Translations under genes and position numbers: made by a program | From: Candidatus Thiodiazotropha endoloripes | Lineage (GTDB): Bacteria > Pseudomonadota > Gammaproteobacteria > Chromatiales > Chromatiaceae | DNA length: 64,000 nucleotides | Assembly (NCBI RefSeq): GCF_001708965.1 | Contig: NZ_LVJW01000003.1 | Location: forward strand, 2,273,834 to 2,337,833 | Reading direction: 5' to 3' | The notes under the pieces: generated by a model | What the model was told of the DNA's origin: nothing | What the model saw: the letters and a program-made list of their open reading frames with translations, nothing else | Database searches by the model: none | Shown here: piece after piece, positions 1-9,074 of the stretch | Layout: every line of letters starts with the position of its first letter | How positions within the stretch are numbered: position 1 is the stretch's first letter

Positions 1-1
1 T

Positions 2-988
2 CCATCGGGCTTGTATGCCGATATCCTGCTGCCCATAGCTACGCACTTTGAGCGCCATGATGTGGCACTGCCCTGGTATAAAGGGCACTACTACATCCAT
101 CGTCCCAAGGTGATAGAGCCGATGGGTGAATCGAAAACTGATTTCCAGGTTTTCACTGAACTCGCCTACCGAATCGGTGGTGATGTATTCGGTCAGGCCT
201 TTAACCCAAAAGCAAACCGAGACTATTTTCATGTCAATGACAATGTGGATGAAGCCTATCTGAAGGAGTGGTGGGAAAAGAAAGTGATAGGCCACCAGCA
301 TGTGGATATGTCCTGGGATGAGTTCAAACAACGAGGCGTCTATAAATTCAAACTCGACCAACCGCACGTTGCCTTCAGGGAACAAATAGAGAACGGTAAA
401 GCGTTCCAGACCCCTTCCGGCAAGATTGAAATACTGGCCTCACAACTGGCACAGATCACCGATTGGAAGAAAACCATGTATGGCTACGAGATCCCCTACA
501 TACCTAAATGGATCGAGCCCTGGGAATCTCTGAACAGTCCAAAGACCAGTGAATTTCCCTTTCACCTGATCTCACCCCACCCTCGATGGAGAACCCACTC
601 CATATTCAACAACTGCAGCTGGTTACGTGAGACTTACGAACAAGAGGTAACACTGAATGCCGCAGATGCTAAAAAACTTGGTATCAGAACCGGTGATACA
701 GTTGAAATCTGGAACAAACGTGGCCGGGTTGTGGTACCGACCTATGTTACAGAGCGCTGCATGCCAGGGGTGGCAGTACTGCATGAGGGAGTATGGATCG
801 ATCTGGACGCTGAGGGTGTCGACCGGGCGGGTAACCCGGACATGTTGACCCTGGACGAGCCAAGTCCAGCCGGAGCATTCGCGTACAATACCGTATTGTG
901 CAATATCAAGAAAACGGACCTGGAACATCGGCCTGGTTGGGACCAGTTGGCCACATCCCGAGCACATGTGTTTAGGCGTGACCTTTAG
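2..988 (+). CDS. DMSO-reductase-family molybdopterin oxidoreductase, catalytic subunit (3' part)
   Basis: This is the C-terminal part of a molybdenum bis-MGD oxidoreductase. The frame is open to the left edge, so the true start lies outside the window. About 325 residues are visible. The last third carries the molybdopterin dinucleotide-binding domain: HPRWRTHSIFNN, then residues on the pattern of DmsA such as GDTVEIWNKRGRV and PGVAVLHEGVW, and a DmsA-like tail (DEPSPAG, YNTVLCNI). It is followed 17 bp later by a DmsB-like Fe-S subunit and a TorD-like chaperone, which supports the DmsA/PsrA/PhsA branch. The catalytic Ser/Cys/Sec ligand and any Tat signal lie upstream, so the substrate (DMSO, polysulfide, thiosulfate or other) cannot be decided here. 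Confidence 0.9.
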   Translation, partial: PSGLYADILLPIATHFERHDVALPWYKGHYYIHRPKVIEPMGESKTDFQVFTELAYRIGGDVFGQAFNPKANRDYFHVNDNVDEAYLKEWWEKKVIGHQHVDMSWDEFKQRGVYKFKLDQPHVAFREQIENGKAFQTPSGKIEILASQLAQITDWKKTMYGYEIPYIPKWIEPWESLNSPKTSEFPFHLISPHPRWRTHSIFNNCSWLRETYEQEVTLNAADAKKLGIRTGDTVEIWNKRGRVVVPTYVTERCMPGVAVLHEGVWIDLDAEGVDRAGNPDMLTLDEPSPAGAFAYNTVLCNIKKTDLEHRPGWDQLATSRAHVFRRDL

Positions 989-1005
989 TCCTGGAGGAGA
1001 GATCG

Positions 1006-1671
1006 ATGACAAGCAATAAAGACAAAGCCAGGATTAAAGCTGCGGTAAAGCGTCGTAAACGTGAGACCTATACACCGGTTGTACCCGATAAACAGCTTGG
1101 ATTTGTACACAACAATGTCGACTGTATCGGCTGCCGGGCTTGTGAAATCGCCTGTAAAGATAAAAATGGACTGGCGGCCGGACCAAGGTTCAGACGGGTT
1201 CAATATATCGAAGGTGGCACCTATCCGGACGTCTATGCCTATAAGGTCAATATGTCCTGTAACCATTGTGAATCACCAGCCTGTCTGCCAACCTGCCCCA
1301 CAGGGGCGATATTCAAACGTCAGGAGGATGGCATCGTCGATATCGATTCCACGCTGTGTATCGGTTGTCGACGTTGTGAGGCGGCCTGTCCATTTGGTGC
1401 GCCACAGTTTGATCCAAACGATAACATCGTCAAGAAGTGTAATATGTGCGTGGATGAGATCGAGGCGGGGCGTAAGCCATATTGTGTCATGGCCTGTATG
1501 ATGCGGGTGTTGGATATCGGGTCCATCGATGAAATCTGGAGGGGTAGCTTAGACACCGTAGCAGTCGGTCCTACAGACAAAGTCTCGAAACAAGTCAAGA
1601 ACATGGCAAACATAGAGCTGACCAAACCATCGATCGGATTTGTGGCGCATAGCAAAGGAAAGGTCAAATAA
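1006..1671 (+). CDS. DmsB-like four-cluster Fe-S electron-transfer subunit
   Basis: A 221-residue ferredoxin-type subunit that should pass electrons to or from the molybdoenzyme encoded just upstream. Four [4Fe-4S] motifs are visible: CIGCRACEIACK (about residue 41), CNHCESPACLPTCP (about 85), CIGCRRCEAACP (about 118), and CNMC with CVMAC (about 146-164). The spacing and the tail (VLDIGSIDEIW, later LTKPSI) resemble E. coli DmsB more than NarH-type subunits. The RBS is TGGAGGAGA ahead of the ATG. A lysine/arginine-rich N-terminus of about 25 residues precedes the first cluster; there is no obvious signal peptide, so export would be by co-transport with the catalytic subunit. Confidence 0.93.
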   Translation: MTSNKDKARIKAAVKRRKRETYTPVVPDKQLGFVHNNVDCIGCRACEIACKDKNGLAAGPRFRRVQYIEGGTYPDVYAYKVNMSCNHCESPACLPTCPTGAIFKRQEDGIVDIDSTLCIGCRRCEAACPFGAPQFDPNDNIVKKCNMCVDEIEAGRKPYCVMACMMRVLDIGSIDEIWRGSLDTVAVGPTDKVSKQVKNMANIELTKPSIGFVAHSKGKVK

Positions 1672-2444
1672 TGAAGCTGGTTACTGACCCGAACGACAAC
1701 TCGAATCATTCGCAGATCAAAAGCTTTTTGCAAGTAATCTCGGATGACTTTCTAATGCTGACTCGCTTACACGCCAAGGAACCGGATGCGGATTTTCTTG
1801 AGTTATTGGTGGAATATGAATTCCCCAGCACTATGGCGCTAAATCTGGTCAGTGAAGAGGGAAAAAAGGCTAACCAGTTTATGCAGCGTGTTATTGAAAT
1901 GATGCCTGAACAGTTTGATGATGAGTATCTCGATACGTTAGCAGCAGACTTTGCAGATATCTATCTGAATCATAGCCTGCAGGCTTCACCACTGGAGTCT
2001 GTATGGATCGACGAAGAGAAGCTGACCTGTCAAGAGAGCATGTTTCAGGTTAGAGCCTGGTATGAGAGCTATGGTCTGAAAGCGGAAAACTGGCGTATCC
2101 GTCCAGATGATGACTTGGTGCTGCAACTTCAATTCATTTCTCACCTATTCTCGATTTCTGAATCGATAAAAGAGCTAGAGGATATTGCGCGATTCATGGA
2201 TGAACATCTATTGCGTTGGCTTGGCCAATTTACATCACGAGTGGTCCATCGTTCAGCGACACCCTACTATGCAGGTATCGCCCTATTGACAGGGGCTTAT
2301 TGTGAGGAGTTAAGGGATCTCATTGCCACAATCACCAACCTCCCCCGACCATCTGCGGAGGAGATAGAAGAGAGAATGAAGTCCAATTCGGTGAGTCAAG
2401 AAGTAACAATGAGCTATATGCCAGGTATTGGACCTGCCGTTTAG
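1671..2444 (+). CDS. TorD/DmsD-family molybdoenzyme maturation chaperone
   Basis: A 257-residue, mostly alpha-helical, acidic protein of the TorD/DmsD/NarJ chaperone superfamily. These proteins bind the Tat signal of a molybdoenzyme and hold it until the cofactor is inserted. The region ADFADIYLNHSLQASPLESVW, with the following acidic helices and the ISHLFS segment, matches the family's core pattern around residues 95-165. The start overlaps the stop of the Fe-S gene by one base (TAATG), so translation is probably coupled. The length is slightly above the usual 180-220 residues, with an extended N-terminus and a C-terminal tail. The client is presumably the catalytic subunit at the left edge. 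Confidence 0.8.
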   Translation: MKLVTDPNDNSNHSQIKSFLQVISDDFLMLTRLHAKEPDADFLELLVEYEFPSTMALNLVSEEGKKANQFMQRVIEMMPEQFDDEYLDTLAADFADIYLNHSLQASPLESVWIDEEKLTCQESMFQVRAWYESYGLKAENWRIRPDDDLVLQLQFISHLFSISESIKELEDIARFMDEHLLRWLGQFTSRVVHRSATPYYAGIALLTGAYCEELRDLIATITNLPRPSAEEIEERMKSNSVSQEVTMSYMPGIGPAV

Positions 2445-2454
2445 TGTTCCCCAT

Positions 2455-3519
2455 ATGCCATTTCTCAAGGATTTTTTCAATCGGATACGAGAGGAAGAGA
2501 GATTACCGGTTGTAGACCCTGACCGATGCGTACATAGTCTGATTGAAATCGCCAGTTGTTCTGCTTGTGTGGATGTCTGCCCCACACAGGCCTGGGCCCT
2601 GGATGACGAAGCTTTACTCTTCGATGCGTCTGTTTGTGATGGCTGTGGACTCTGTCTACCCGTCTGTCCTGAAAGTGCTGTCTCAATCCAATATGAAATA
2701 TTGACCGGTGACCTGGCAAAGGGAAAGATCGCACTCTCTGCCTGCGAACATACTGGAATAAAGGACAACCAAGGCGTTTTACCTTGCGTTCACCTGATCA
2801 GTCTCAACGATATACTCAATCTCTATAATCAGGGCTATATACAATGGGTGTGTGCAACCGGTAACTGCTCAGAGTGCCAACGAGGATCTAGTACTACCCT
2901 TTACCAGCGAATTCAACAGATTAATTTTGCTTTGGTTGAGGAAGGACTTCCACGCATCGACTATCACGAAACTGATTCCGTACAATGGCAACGTATCCAG
3001 TCAAGGGCGGAGGACACCCATCCGTCAGAAAATCTCAGTCGCCGAGCTTTCTTAAGAGGAGCACTGGAGAACAGTGTCAATGGTCCATCCACTCATTTTA
3101 AACAAAAACAACCAGCAACGACTGCCATTCCACCAGGTAAGCTAATGCCGAACGAGAATAGAACAACAATCTGGCCCTATGTACCACAGATTAACAGTAC
3201 CCTGTGCGATGGCTGTGACGCATGTGTAAATACCTGCCCACACAATGCGATCAGGCTAATCACCGAAAGTGAGAGTAAATTTTATAAAATCCGGCCTGAA
3301 GCCTGTACTGAATGTGGGATTTGTCGGGACGTATGTGAGAGACAGGCGATCACTATCATGAAGTGGACAAATCTGCCACAACAGACACTGGCTCTGAATA
3401 CCTTTACGTGTTCGAGCTGTGGCAACCCGGCGCACTCACCGTCAGATAATCACCAATCAATATGCAGAATTTGTGTTCAAGTCAATCATCAGAGTAACCT
3501 TTATCAAGTAATGGATTAA
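2455..3519 (+). CDS. Multi-cluster ferredoxin with an internal twin-arginine motif
   Basis: A cytosolic-looking iron-sulfur protein of about 354 residues. It has NapF/ferredoxin-like motifs at both ends: an unusual first cluster with a split CVHSLIEIASCSACVDVCP, then CDGCGLCLPVCP; and a second pair near the C-terminus, CDGCDACVNTCP and CTECGICRDVCE, followed by a zinc-ribbon-like CSSCG...CRIC tail. Between them is SRRAFLRG, which resembles a Tat signal motif but lies about 200 residues in. The first ATG after the chaperone stop is at 2455; an in-frame TTG at 2428 overlapping the chaperone is possible. No DmsC-type membrane anchor follows, so this may be the redox partner of the molybdoenzyme. 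That role is inference. Confidence 0.8.
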   Translation: MPFLKDFFNRIREEERLPVVDPDRCVHSLIEIASCSACVDVCPTQAWALDDEALLFDASVCDGCGLCLPVCPESAVSIQYEILTGDLAKGKIALSACEHTGIKDNQGVLPCVHLISLNDILNLYNQGYIQWVCATGNCSECQRGSSTTLYQRIQQINFALVEEGLPRIDYHETDSVQWQRIQSRAEDTHPSENLSRRAFLRGALENSVNGPSTHFKQKQPATTAIPPGKLMPNENRTTIWPYVPQINSTLCDGCDACVNTCPHNAIRLITESESKFYKIRPEACTECGICRDVCERQAITIMKWTNLPQQTLALNTFTCSSCGNPAHSPSDNHQSICRICVQVNHQSNLYQVMD

Positions 3520-3532
3520 CAGTCCGAAGAGT

Positions 3533-3561
3533 TATTGGGTTCCTGTGAACAGGACCCAATA
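3533..3561 (+). terminator. Hairpin after the molybdoenzyme operon
   Basis: TATTGGGTTCCTGT, GA, ACAGGACCCAATA form a long stem with one bulged T, 14 bp after the ferredoxin stop. There is no T-run afterwards, so it could be an RNA-stability or Rho-assisted element rather than a classical intrinsic terminator. Confidence 0.45.
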
Positions 3562-3677
3562 GGCCATGGATAAGATAAATATAACAAGTTCATAACATTT
3601 TCTCCTACGCTACAGACTTATCTGCTTTCCTATGCTCTACTTCAATTCAAGGTTCAGAAGATCGGAAACATAAGACT

Positions 3678-5273
3678 ATGATTAATTTGCGTAAATCTGC
3701 ATGTTTTGCCCTCTACTTAGAACTTTCCATTCTCGTAATGGTGGCGATCTTTGCTACCAGCTGCTCATCTGAATCTCCGGAGCCTGAACAACGAATCGTT
3801 AATCAGAGTAAACCCGTCAAGAAGCAAATCGATTTTGCTCCCGGCTTACCATGGTTAAATGTTGAACGCCCGCTGACCGCTGACGACATGTTGGGCAAAG
3901 TTGTTATCCTGGATTTCTGGACATATGGCTGTATCAACTGTATCCATGTACTGGCGGATCTAAAAAAACTGGAAGATAAGTATGGCCATCAATTACTGGT
4001 CATCGGTGTACATACTCCAAAATTCGATAATGAGAAAAACCTGCAAACCCTGAAAAAAATCGTGATCCGATACGGTGTCGACCACCCTGTGATCAATGAT
4101 GTAAATGGATTACTCGCCAGCTACTATGGAATGCGGGCATGGCCTACTCGAGTACTAATCGACCCCAAGGGTGAGGTTCTCGGAAAAGTGGTCGGAGAAG
4201 GTCGGTATACTCAGATCGATGATAAGATATCCGAGCTTCTAGCTCAGCATGAGGCAGTTCTTAATCCTTCACCCATACCTGTAAAACTGGAGCGCGAAGA
4301 AGATGACACAACACTCCTGTCGGCACCGGGAAAAGTCGCTGTAAACAGTAACTCTATCGCGATTAGCGACTCCCTCAATAATCGGATTATCGTTACCAAT
4401 CACAGTGGCAAGATCAAACATATCGTTGGTTCCGGCACTCCTGGCAAACAAGATGGCAGTTTCACCGATGCCAGTTTCAGCTCACCACAAGGAGTGCTAT
4501 TCAACAACAATCATATCTATGTAGCGGATACCGGCAACCATCTGCTTAGATTAATAGACCTCGATAATGACAGCGTTACTACCATAGCTGGAAACGGCTC
4601 TTTAGAGCGAAAACGCAGTGGTCAATTCCAGGCCAACTCAATCGGCATGGCCTCACCTTGGGCACTCGCTTTATTGGATGATAGATTATTTATCGCAATG
4701 GCCGGTAGCCATCAGATTTGGGTCTACAACATCAGCAGCAATCAGCTCAGTCGTTTCGCCGGATCAGGGCGTGAGGGCATCCAGGATGGTGATGTAGAAC
4801 AGGCAACCTTCAGCCAACCGAGCGGGCTGAACATTGACCATGACTGGTTGTATATTGCTGACTCCGAAGCTTCAGCAGTACGACGGATTGACCTCAAAAA
4901 TAATCTGGTAGAAACTCTGTTGGGTACGGGATTATTCGATTTTGGAGATAGAGATGGTGATCTCCAGAGCGCCAAGTTACAACATGTACTCGGTATATCG
5001 GTGAAAGACCAAACCTCGATTTACCTCGCTGACACTTACAATCATAAACTCAAAAGAATCGACCTTGAGTCATCCTCAGTGGAATCGCTGATTGGTGATG
5101 GCAAACCAGGATTTCTTAGTACTGTAGATGGTCAGTTGCAGCTAAACGAACCAGGAGGGTTGGCACTTTATGAGGACAGACTCTATATCACAGATACAAA
5201 TAACGATCGTATTGTTGTATACGACATAGACAGTGGAGAACCGAGGCTGCTTAATATTCAACCTATTCAGTAA
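3678..5273 (+). CDS. Thioredoxin-like / NHL-repeat protein (NHLRC2-like), exported
   Basis: A 531-residue protein with an N-terminal hydrophobic export segment ending in ATSC, which is a poor but possible lipobox. It is followed by a TlpA/thioredoxin-like domain (about residues 50-190) with the redox motif WTYGCINCIH and a cis-Pro loop region (AWPTRVLI). From about residue 205 to the end it carries beta-propeller NHL repeats, with repeated patterns such as GVLFNNNHIYVADTGNHLLR, YIADSEASAVRRID, YLADTYNHKLKRID and YITDTNNDRIVVYD. This domain order, with a CINC active site, is that of animal NHLRC2 and its bacterial relatives. Its location suggests periplasmic thiol-disulfide work; the partner is unknown. 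It is separated from the operon upstream by a hairpin. Confidence 0.88.
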   Translation: MINLRKSACFALYLELSILVMVAIFATSCSSESPEPEQRIVNQSKPVKKQIDFAPGLPWLNVERPLTADDMLGKVVILDFWTYGCINCIHVLADLKKLEDKYGHQLLVIGVHTPKFDNEKNLQTLKKIVIRYGVDHPVINDVNGLLASYYGMRAWPTRVLIDPKGEVLGKVVGEGRYTQIDDKISELLAQHEAVLNPSPIPVKLEREEDDTTLLSAPGKVAVNSNSIAISDSLNNRIIVTNHSGKIKHIVGSGTPGKQDGSFTDASFSSPQGVLFNNNHIYVADTGNHLLRLIDLDNDSVTTIAGNGSLERKRSGQFQANSIGMASPWALALLDDRLFIAMAGSHQIWVYNISSNQLSRFAGSGREGIQDGDVEQATFSQPSGLNIDHDWLYIADSEASAVRRIDLKNNLVETLLGTGLFDFGDRDGDLQSAKLQHVLGISVKDQTSIYLADTYNHKLKRIDLESSSVESLIGDGKPGFLSTVDGQLQLNEPGGLALYEDRLYITDTNNDRIVVYDIDSGEPRLLNIQPIQ

Positions 5274-5507
5274 TTATGACTTCACACAAATCTGAATATA
5301 TCTAAGATATGAAACCTAGTAATTCAAGATAGAACCATACAATGGTTCACATATACAGCATGTCTCAGCTGAGAATATGAGTGCTGAAATCGACACTCCT
5401 TGAAAACACCTTTCCTACCAATCCTATTATTTCAAACAACTAAAGTTAACCTGATTTAATAGTCTAAGAGATGCCTGCTAATTTGTCAGTTGGTTAGCTC
5501 TGAACAT

Positions 5508-6662
5508 CTATTGCATTATCACTTGATCCCGACCGTTTTGTTTTGCTTGATAGAGATAGGTATCTGCTCTCTGTATTGCTTTTTCAAACGATTCTTCGCC
5601 GGGGATGAAAACCGCAATACCAATACTTATGGTCATCTTGAAGCTATTTTTTGTAACAACGAATTGATAGTCGGAAATCACATCACGTATACGTTCAGCA
5701 TAACTTAAGATTGCATCCTCATTATCAAACTGCCCCACGACGACGAACTCTTCACCACCATAGCGGATCAGTAGATCACTGGGTCTTGAGCGTTGTCTAA
5801 GCAAACCAGCAATCGTGGTAAGCACTTCATCTCCAGCCGCATGTCCATGAGTATCGTTAACCTTTTTAAAATGATCGATATCCATGAACAGAATTGCCAT
5901 CAGACCGTTGGACTCTCTTTGCTGAAGTTTGATAAGGGATGGAATGCTCTCAATCAAGTAGCGCCTTCTGTAAAGACCGGTAAGAGAGTCCCTGACTGCC
6001 AGCTGACTTAATCTATCGATCAATTGGGAGCCGAAGAAAACTGAAAATCCGATGAAGATCAGCAGCAGTATGGTCGCCAGTGTTGATCCTCTGATAATGA
6101 TATCCTCTGTCTCCTGCTCGATATCATCAAGATACTTACCTGTTCCCAAAACCCAATCCCAGGGTTCAAAATAGTCAACATAGGAAACCTTATGGAACTC
6201 CATACTGTTATGTGGCTTTTTCCAGTAATACTCTACCCAGCCACCACCTCGCTTGGCGACATGGATGAACTCTTCAAAAATCCGTTTGCCTTTGATATCA
6301 GTCCAGTCTATTTGATTGATACCTACCCGTTCCGGAGTGTGAGGCTGCATGTAGAGGGTTCCGTTACCCAGGTTAATCCAGTAGTAGCCATTTTTCTTAT
6401 AAGTAGCATTCTCCAGTGCATTGGCTGCAAGTCTTTTTGCCTCAGCCATTGACAGTTCCCCGGCCACTTCCAGCTTATAGAAATAACGGATCACACCCAT
6501 GCCGATTTGTGATACTTCACGGGCATCGTCTTTGTGCTTTTGCAGAAGGCTATCTGACAGGTTCCCATAGAAATAGGAGAGCAACAGAAGCATACCAAAA
6601 AGAAACAGAGCTGAGAGCAGAACAAATTGATTAAGGATTGCGGTTCTTTCTTGGGGCTGCAT
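5508..6662 (-). CDS. Membrane diguanylate cyclase with periplasmic Cache domain
   Basis: A 384-residue sensor cyclase. A transmembrane helix (about 15-32) is followed by a single Cache/dCache-like ligand domain (about 35-185; YYWINLGNGTLYMQPH, DYFEPWDWVLGTGKY), a second helix (about 190-212), and a GGDEF domain (about 225-380). The active site reads GGEEF, and an RxxD inhibitory site (RPSD) sits five residues before it, so a feedback-controlled, active diguanylate cyclase is expected. The GGYYW/WVLGTG pattern is typical of Cache sensors for small carboxylates or similar ligands; the ligand is unknown. It is transcribed convergently with the thioredoxin-NHL gene. Confidence 0.93.
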   Translation of the reverse strand: MQPQERTAILNQFVLLSALFLFGMLLLLSYFYGNLSDSLLQKHKDDAREVSQIGMGVIRYFYKLEVAGELSMAEAKRLAANALENATYKKNGYYWINLGNGTLYMQPHTPERVGINQIDWTDIKGKRIFEEFIHVAKRGGGWVEYYWKKPHNSMEFHKVSYVDYFEPWDWVLGTGKYLDDIEQETEDIIIRGSTLATILLLIFIGFSVFFGSQLIDRLSQLAVRDSLTGLYRRRYLIESIPSLIKLQQRESNGLMAILFMDIDHFKKVNDTHGHAAGDEVLTTIAGLLRQRSRPSDLLIRYGGEEFVVVGQFDNEDAILSYAERIRDVISDYQFVVTKNSFKMTISIGIAVFIPGEESFEKAIQRADTYLYQAKQNGRDQVIMQ

Positions 6663-7260
6663 GATACAGATAAATCATCAGATCAGGTTTCGCTTAGAAG
6701 ACCTCTGATCTTCCACTGGCGGAATTTTCATAAATCCAGTATATGACATTACTTCACCAGAGAAACCTACGATAGCAGAGTGATAATTGGAATTTCCAGT
6801 TTAATTGATCTGTCTCATGCCACTTTTGATTGAATTGTCATAATTCGTAACAAACTGACAGGCAACAAGGCAATTCTTGAGGCTTGCCACACATTACCGG
6901 AGACACCACACATACCATCTAATCGTAACTTAAGCAGACAACCTCATGTTGCGCTGCTAAGTGCCTGAATATAATTTTAGCTTATACCCAAGCTCATCGA
7001 GTTAGGGCCTGTAAACACTAATCCAATAGACACTAGTATAATTATTAGCATAGTCAATCATGGAAAACCTCTTACGAACCAGCATCAATGAATAAACTTT
7101 TTTATGGTGATCAGGACTACTAATTATGGAAAACCATAATTTACCTTTGGTAGACATGCTCTATGATCGTCTCAATATCTAAATAACTCGATCAGGATAT
7201 TCGAGCCATTTTATTGACCCGGGTGCTTGGTTAAGGGTCTTTCTACCCTGAGGTGCATCG
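6663..7260. other. Non-coding stretch with a short repeat and hairpins
   Basis: AT-rich intergenic DNA between divergent genes. It holds a hairpin ATTATGG-AAAA-CCATAAT at 7123-7140 and an AGGGT...ACCCT stem at about 7234-7249 just before the next gene. A 32-bp sequence beginning TAGGGCCTGTAAACAC (7003-7034) recurs in altered form at 15500-15531. No coding sequence was seen. Confidence 0.5.
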
Positions 7261-8142
7261 GTGAGTGTCAAGATATCGATAAAACAGTTGATCTTTCTAC
7301 TCATGCTTAGCTTTTCACTTTCAAGTTATGGACTTGAGCTAAAATGGGCAGGATGTGGCATTACCAAAAAGGCTTTCATGGCCGAACTGGCTTCTGCTTA
7401 TGAGCGAAAAACCGGCATCAAGATAGAGTTGGAAGGCGGTGGTGCCACCAAGGGGATTCAGAAAGTCATTTCAAAGTCCGTCGATGTAGGCGGATCATGC
7501 CGCTTCCGTGTGAATGATGACGATGCATCCCGTGCCTCGATCAAGTTCAATCCAGTGGCTTGGGATGCCTTGACAGTTGTGGTCAACCAAGCCAATCAGA
7601 TCGATTCCATCTCCCTGGAATCACTGCGTGACATCTATACCGGTAAAATCAACAACTGGTCTCAATTGGGCGGTTCTGACCAACCGCTGGATCTCTATGT
7701 GCGTGAAGGAAAGATATCCGGTGTCGGGCATACGATTCGACAGTTATTGTTCAACAATCCACAAATGAGCTTTGAGGGCAGTGCGTTTTTCCCTTCTTCA
7801 GGGCCACTGGAAAAAGCGATAGAGAAAAATCCAAATGCAATCGGTATGACCGGAATCAGCAGTGCTCGTAAGCGTAACTTCAAAATCCTCAAACTGGATG
7901 GTAAAGAACCCAGTTTTGAGAATATCAAAAATGGTTCCTATACCCTGTATCGCCCCCTCTATATCATAAGCAACAGAGAGAGTGACAACTACGCCGAGGT
8001 CAAACGCTTTCTGAGTTTTACACACAGCCGGGAAGGACGCGATATTATGCGTGATAATGGCGTTGTACCCTATCTCGAAGCGGTCTGGTTAAGCAGTAAT
8101 CTACAGCGTCAATGGTCTGACTCAAGGAAGATCAGAAATTGA
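7261..8142 (+). CDS. PstS-like periplasmic substrate-binding protein
   Basis: A 293-residue exported protein (signal peptide about residues 1-23, cleaving near SYG-LEL) of the PBP-like phosphate/PstS superfamily. Family features are GGGATKGIQKV near residue 60, SVDVGGSCR, SLESLRDIYTGKINNWSQLGG (about 120-140), and the REGKISGVGHTIRQLLF and AIGMTGIS segments. It starts with GTG, with GAGG eight bases upstream. There are no permease or ATPase genes nearby, so it is an orphan binding protein. Such stand-alone PstS-like proteins may bind phosphate or another oxyanion. Its place upstream of soxYZ-dsrAB makes a sulfur oxyanion conceivable, but nothing in the sequence proves this. Confidence 0.75.
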   Translation: MSVKISIKQLIFLLMLSFSLSSYGLELKWAGCGITKKAFMAELASAYERKTGIKIELEGGGATKGIQKVISKSVDVGGSCRFRVNDDDASRASIKFNPVAWDALTVVVNQANQIDSISLESLRDIYTGKINNWSQLGGSDQPLDLYVREGKISGVGHTIRQLLFNNPQMSFEGSAFFPSSGPLEKAIEKNPNAIGMTGISSARKRNFKILKLDGKEPSFENIKNGSYTLYRPLYIISNRESDNYAEVKRFLSFTHSREGRDIMRDNGVVPYLEAVWLSSNLQRQWSDSRKIRN

Positions 8143-8575
8143 GTTGAGCCAATCGGTATTGAGATTTTCTCCTACCACACCACTTATTTCGTAACAAAAG
8201 CCTGACAGTTCCCTTCTAGCTACCAATATAATGAGTAGATTCATTACCTTAGAGTTGATTTAATCACCCCCTCCTCTGCATATAAGAAGCTGTAATATAA
8301 AACCAAGGTCTGTAGATCCTCTATTTATAACGTTATTTAAATATAGTTAATCGCCTGCAACTCAAAAAGTGAATTTTTGTACCTCTTTTTTAGTCAAAAC
8401 AAGAGGCAAACTTATGCAGGGAGTATTTGAAAAAACTAAAACGACATGGATCTAAGTTGAGAAAGACTATCCTGGTTTATACGATATCGTAAACACACAG
8501 GTCTGAACCAAAACAATTTCACAATCAGTGAATGCGGAAAGATGACCATCTATGGGCCATGTCAGGGTGAATATC
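8143..8575. other. Non-coding leader region before soxY
   Basis: About 430 bp of AT-rich sequence with no gene. It probably holds the promoter of the sox/dsr block; candidate boxes such as TATAAT-like stretches are too common in this AT-rich DNA to assign one. Confidence 0.4.
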
Positions 8576-9043
8576 ATGAAGCGAAGAGAACTCTTAAAGT
8601 CAGGAATCATGCTAAGTCTATACACCTTTGTCCTGTCTGGTTTCGGGTTTTACTCATCCAAAATCAGTGCAAACTGGCCAAAGCATCTCTTCCATACAGA
8701 CACGATTGATCGTGCAATTAAAGGGATTACCGGGCAACCCTTTCACAAGTTACAAACCAGTGATCGAGTGAAACTCAAAGTGGATAAAATCGTTGAGGAT
8801 GGAAGTACCGTTCCGGTCACAATTACAAGTGAACTTAAAGCAACAAAGACAATCACTGTTTTATCTGACAAAAACCCCAATCCAGTCATTGCCAGATATC
8901 AAATGACTTCGAATATCGCACCAACAATCAGTACAAGAATCAAGATGGGGGGATCCGGGTCCATCATAGCAGTAGTCGAGACTGACAACGGCTATTTCAG
9001 CGCGAGCAAAAAGATCAAAGTAACCTCAGGAGGATGTACCTGA
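8576..9043 (+). CDS. soxY: SoxY-like sulfur carrier protein
   Basis: A 155-residue Tat-exported SoxY. It begins MKRRELLKSGIM, a twin-arginine signal, and ends VTSGGCT, the swinging-arm cysteine motif that carries thiosulfate-derived sulfur. The usual C-terminus is GGCGG; here the terminal Gly-Gly is replaced by a single Thr. The middle (SELKATKTITVLSDKNPNP, then MGGSGSIIAVVETDNGYFSA) follows the SoxY immunoglobulin-like fold. I chose the ATG at 8576 over the one at 8552 because AGGGTGA lies at the right distance and the Tat motif is then N-terminal. SoxZ follows after 31 bp, so the SoxYZ heterodimer can form. Confidence 0.9.
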   Translation: MKRRELLKSGIMLSLYTFVLSGFGFYSSKISANWPKHLFHTDTIDRAIKGITGQPFHKLQTSDRVKLKVDKIVEDGSTVPVTITSELKATKTITVLSDKNPNPVIARYQMTSNIAPTISTRIKMGGSGSIIAVVETDNGYFSASKKIKVTSGGCT

Positions 9044-9074
9044 GTCTCCCACAATTGAATTTGAGGTTATTGTT

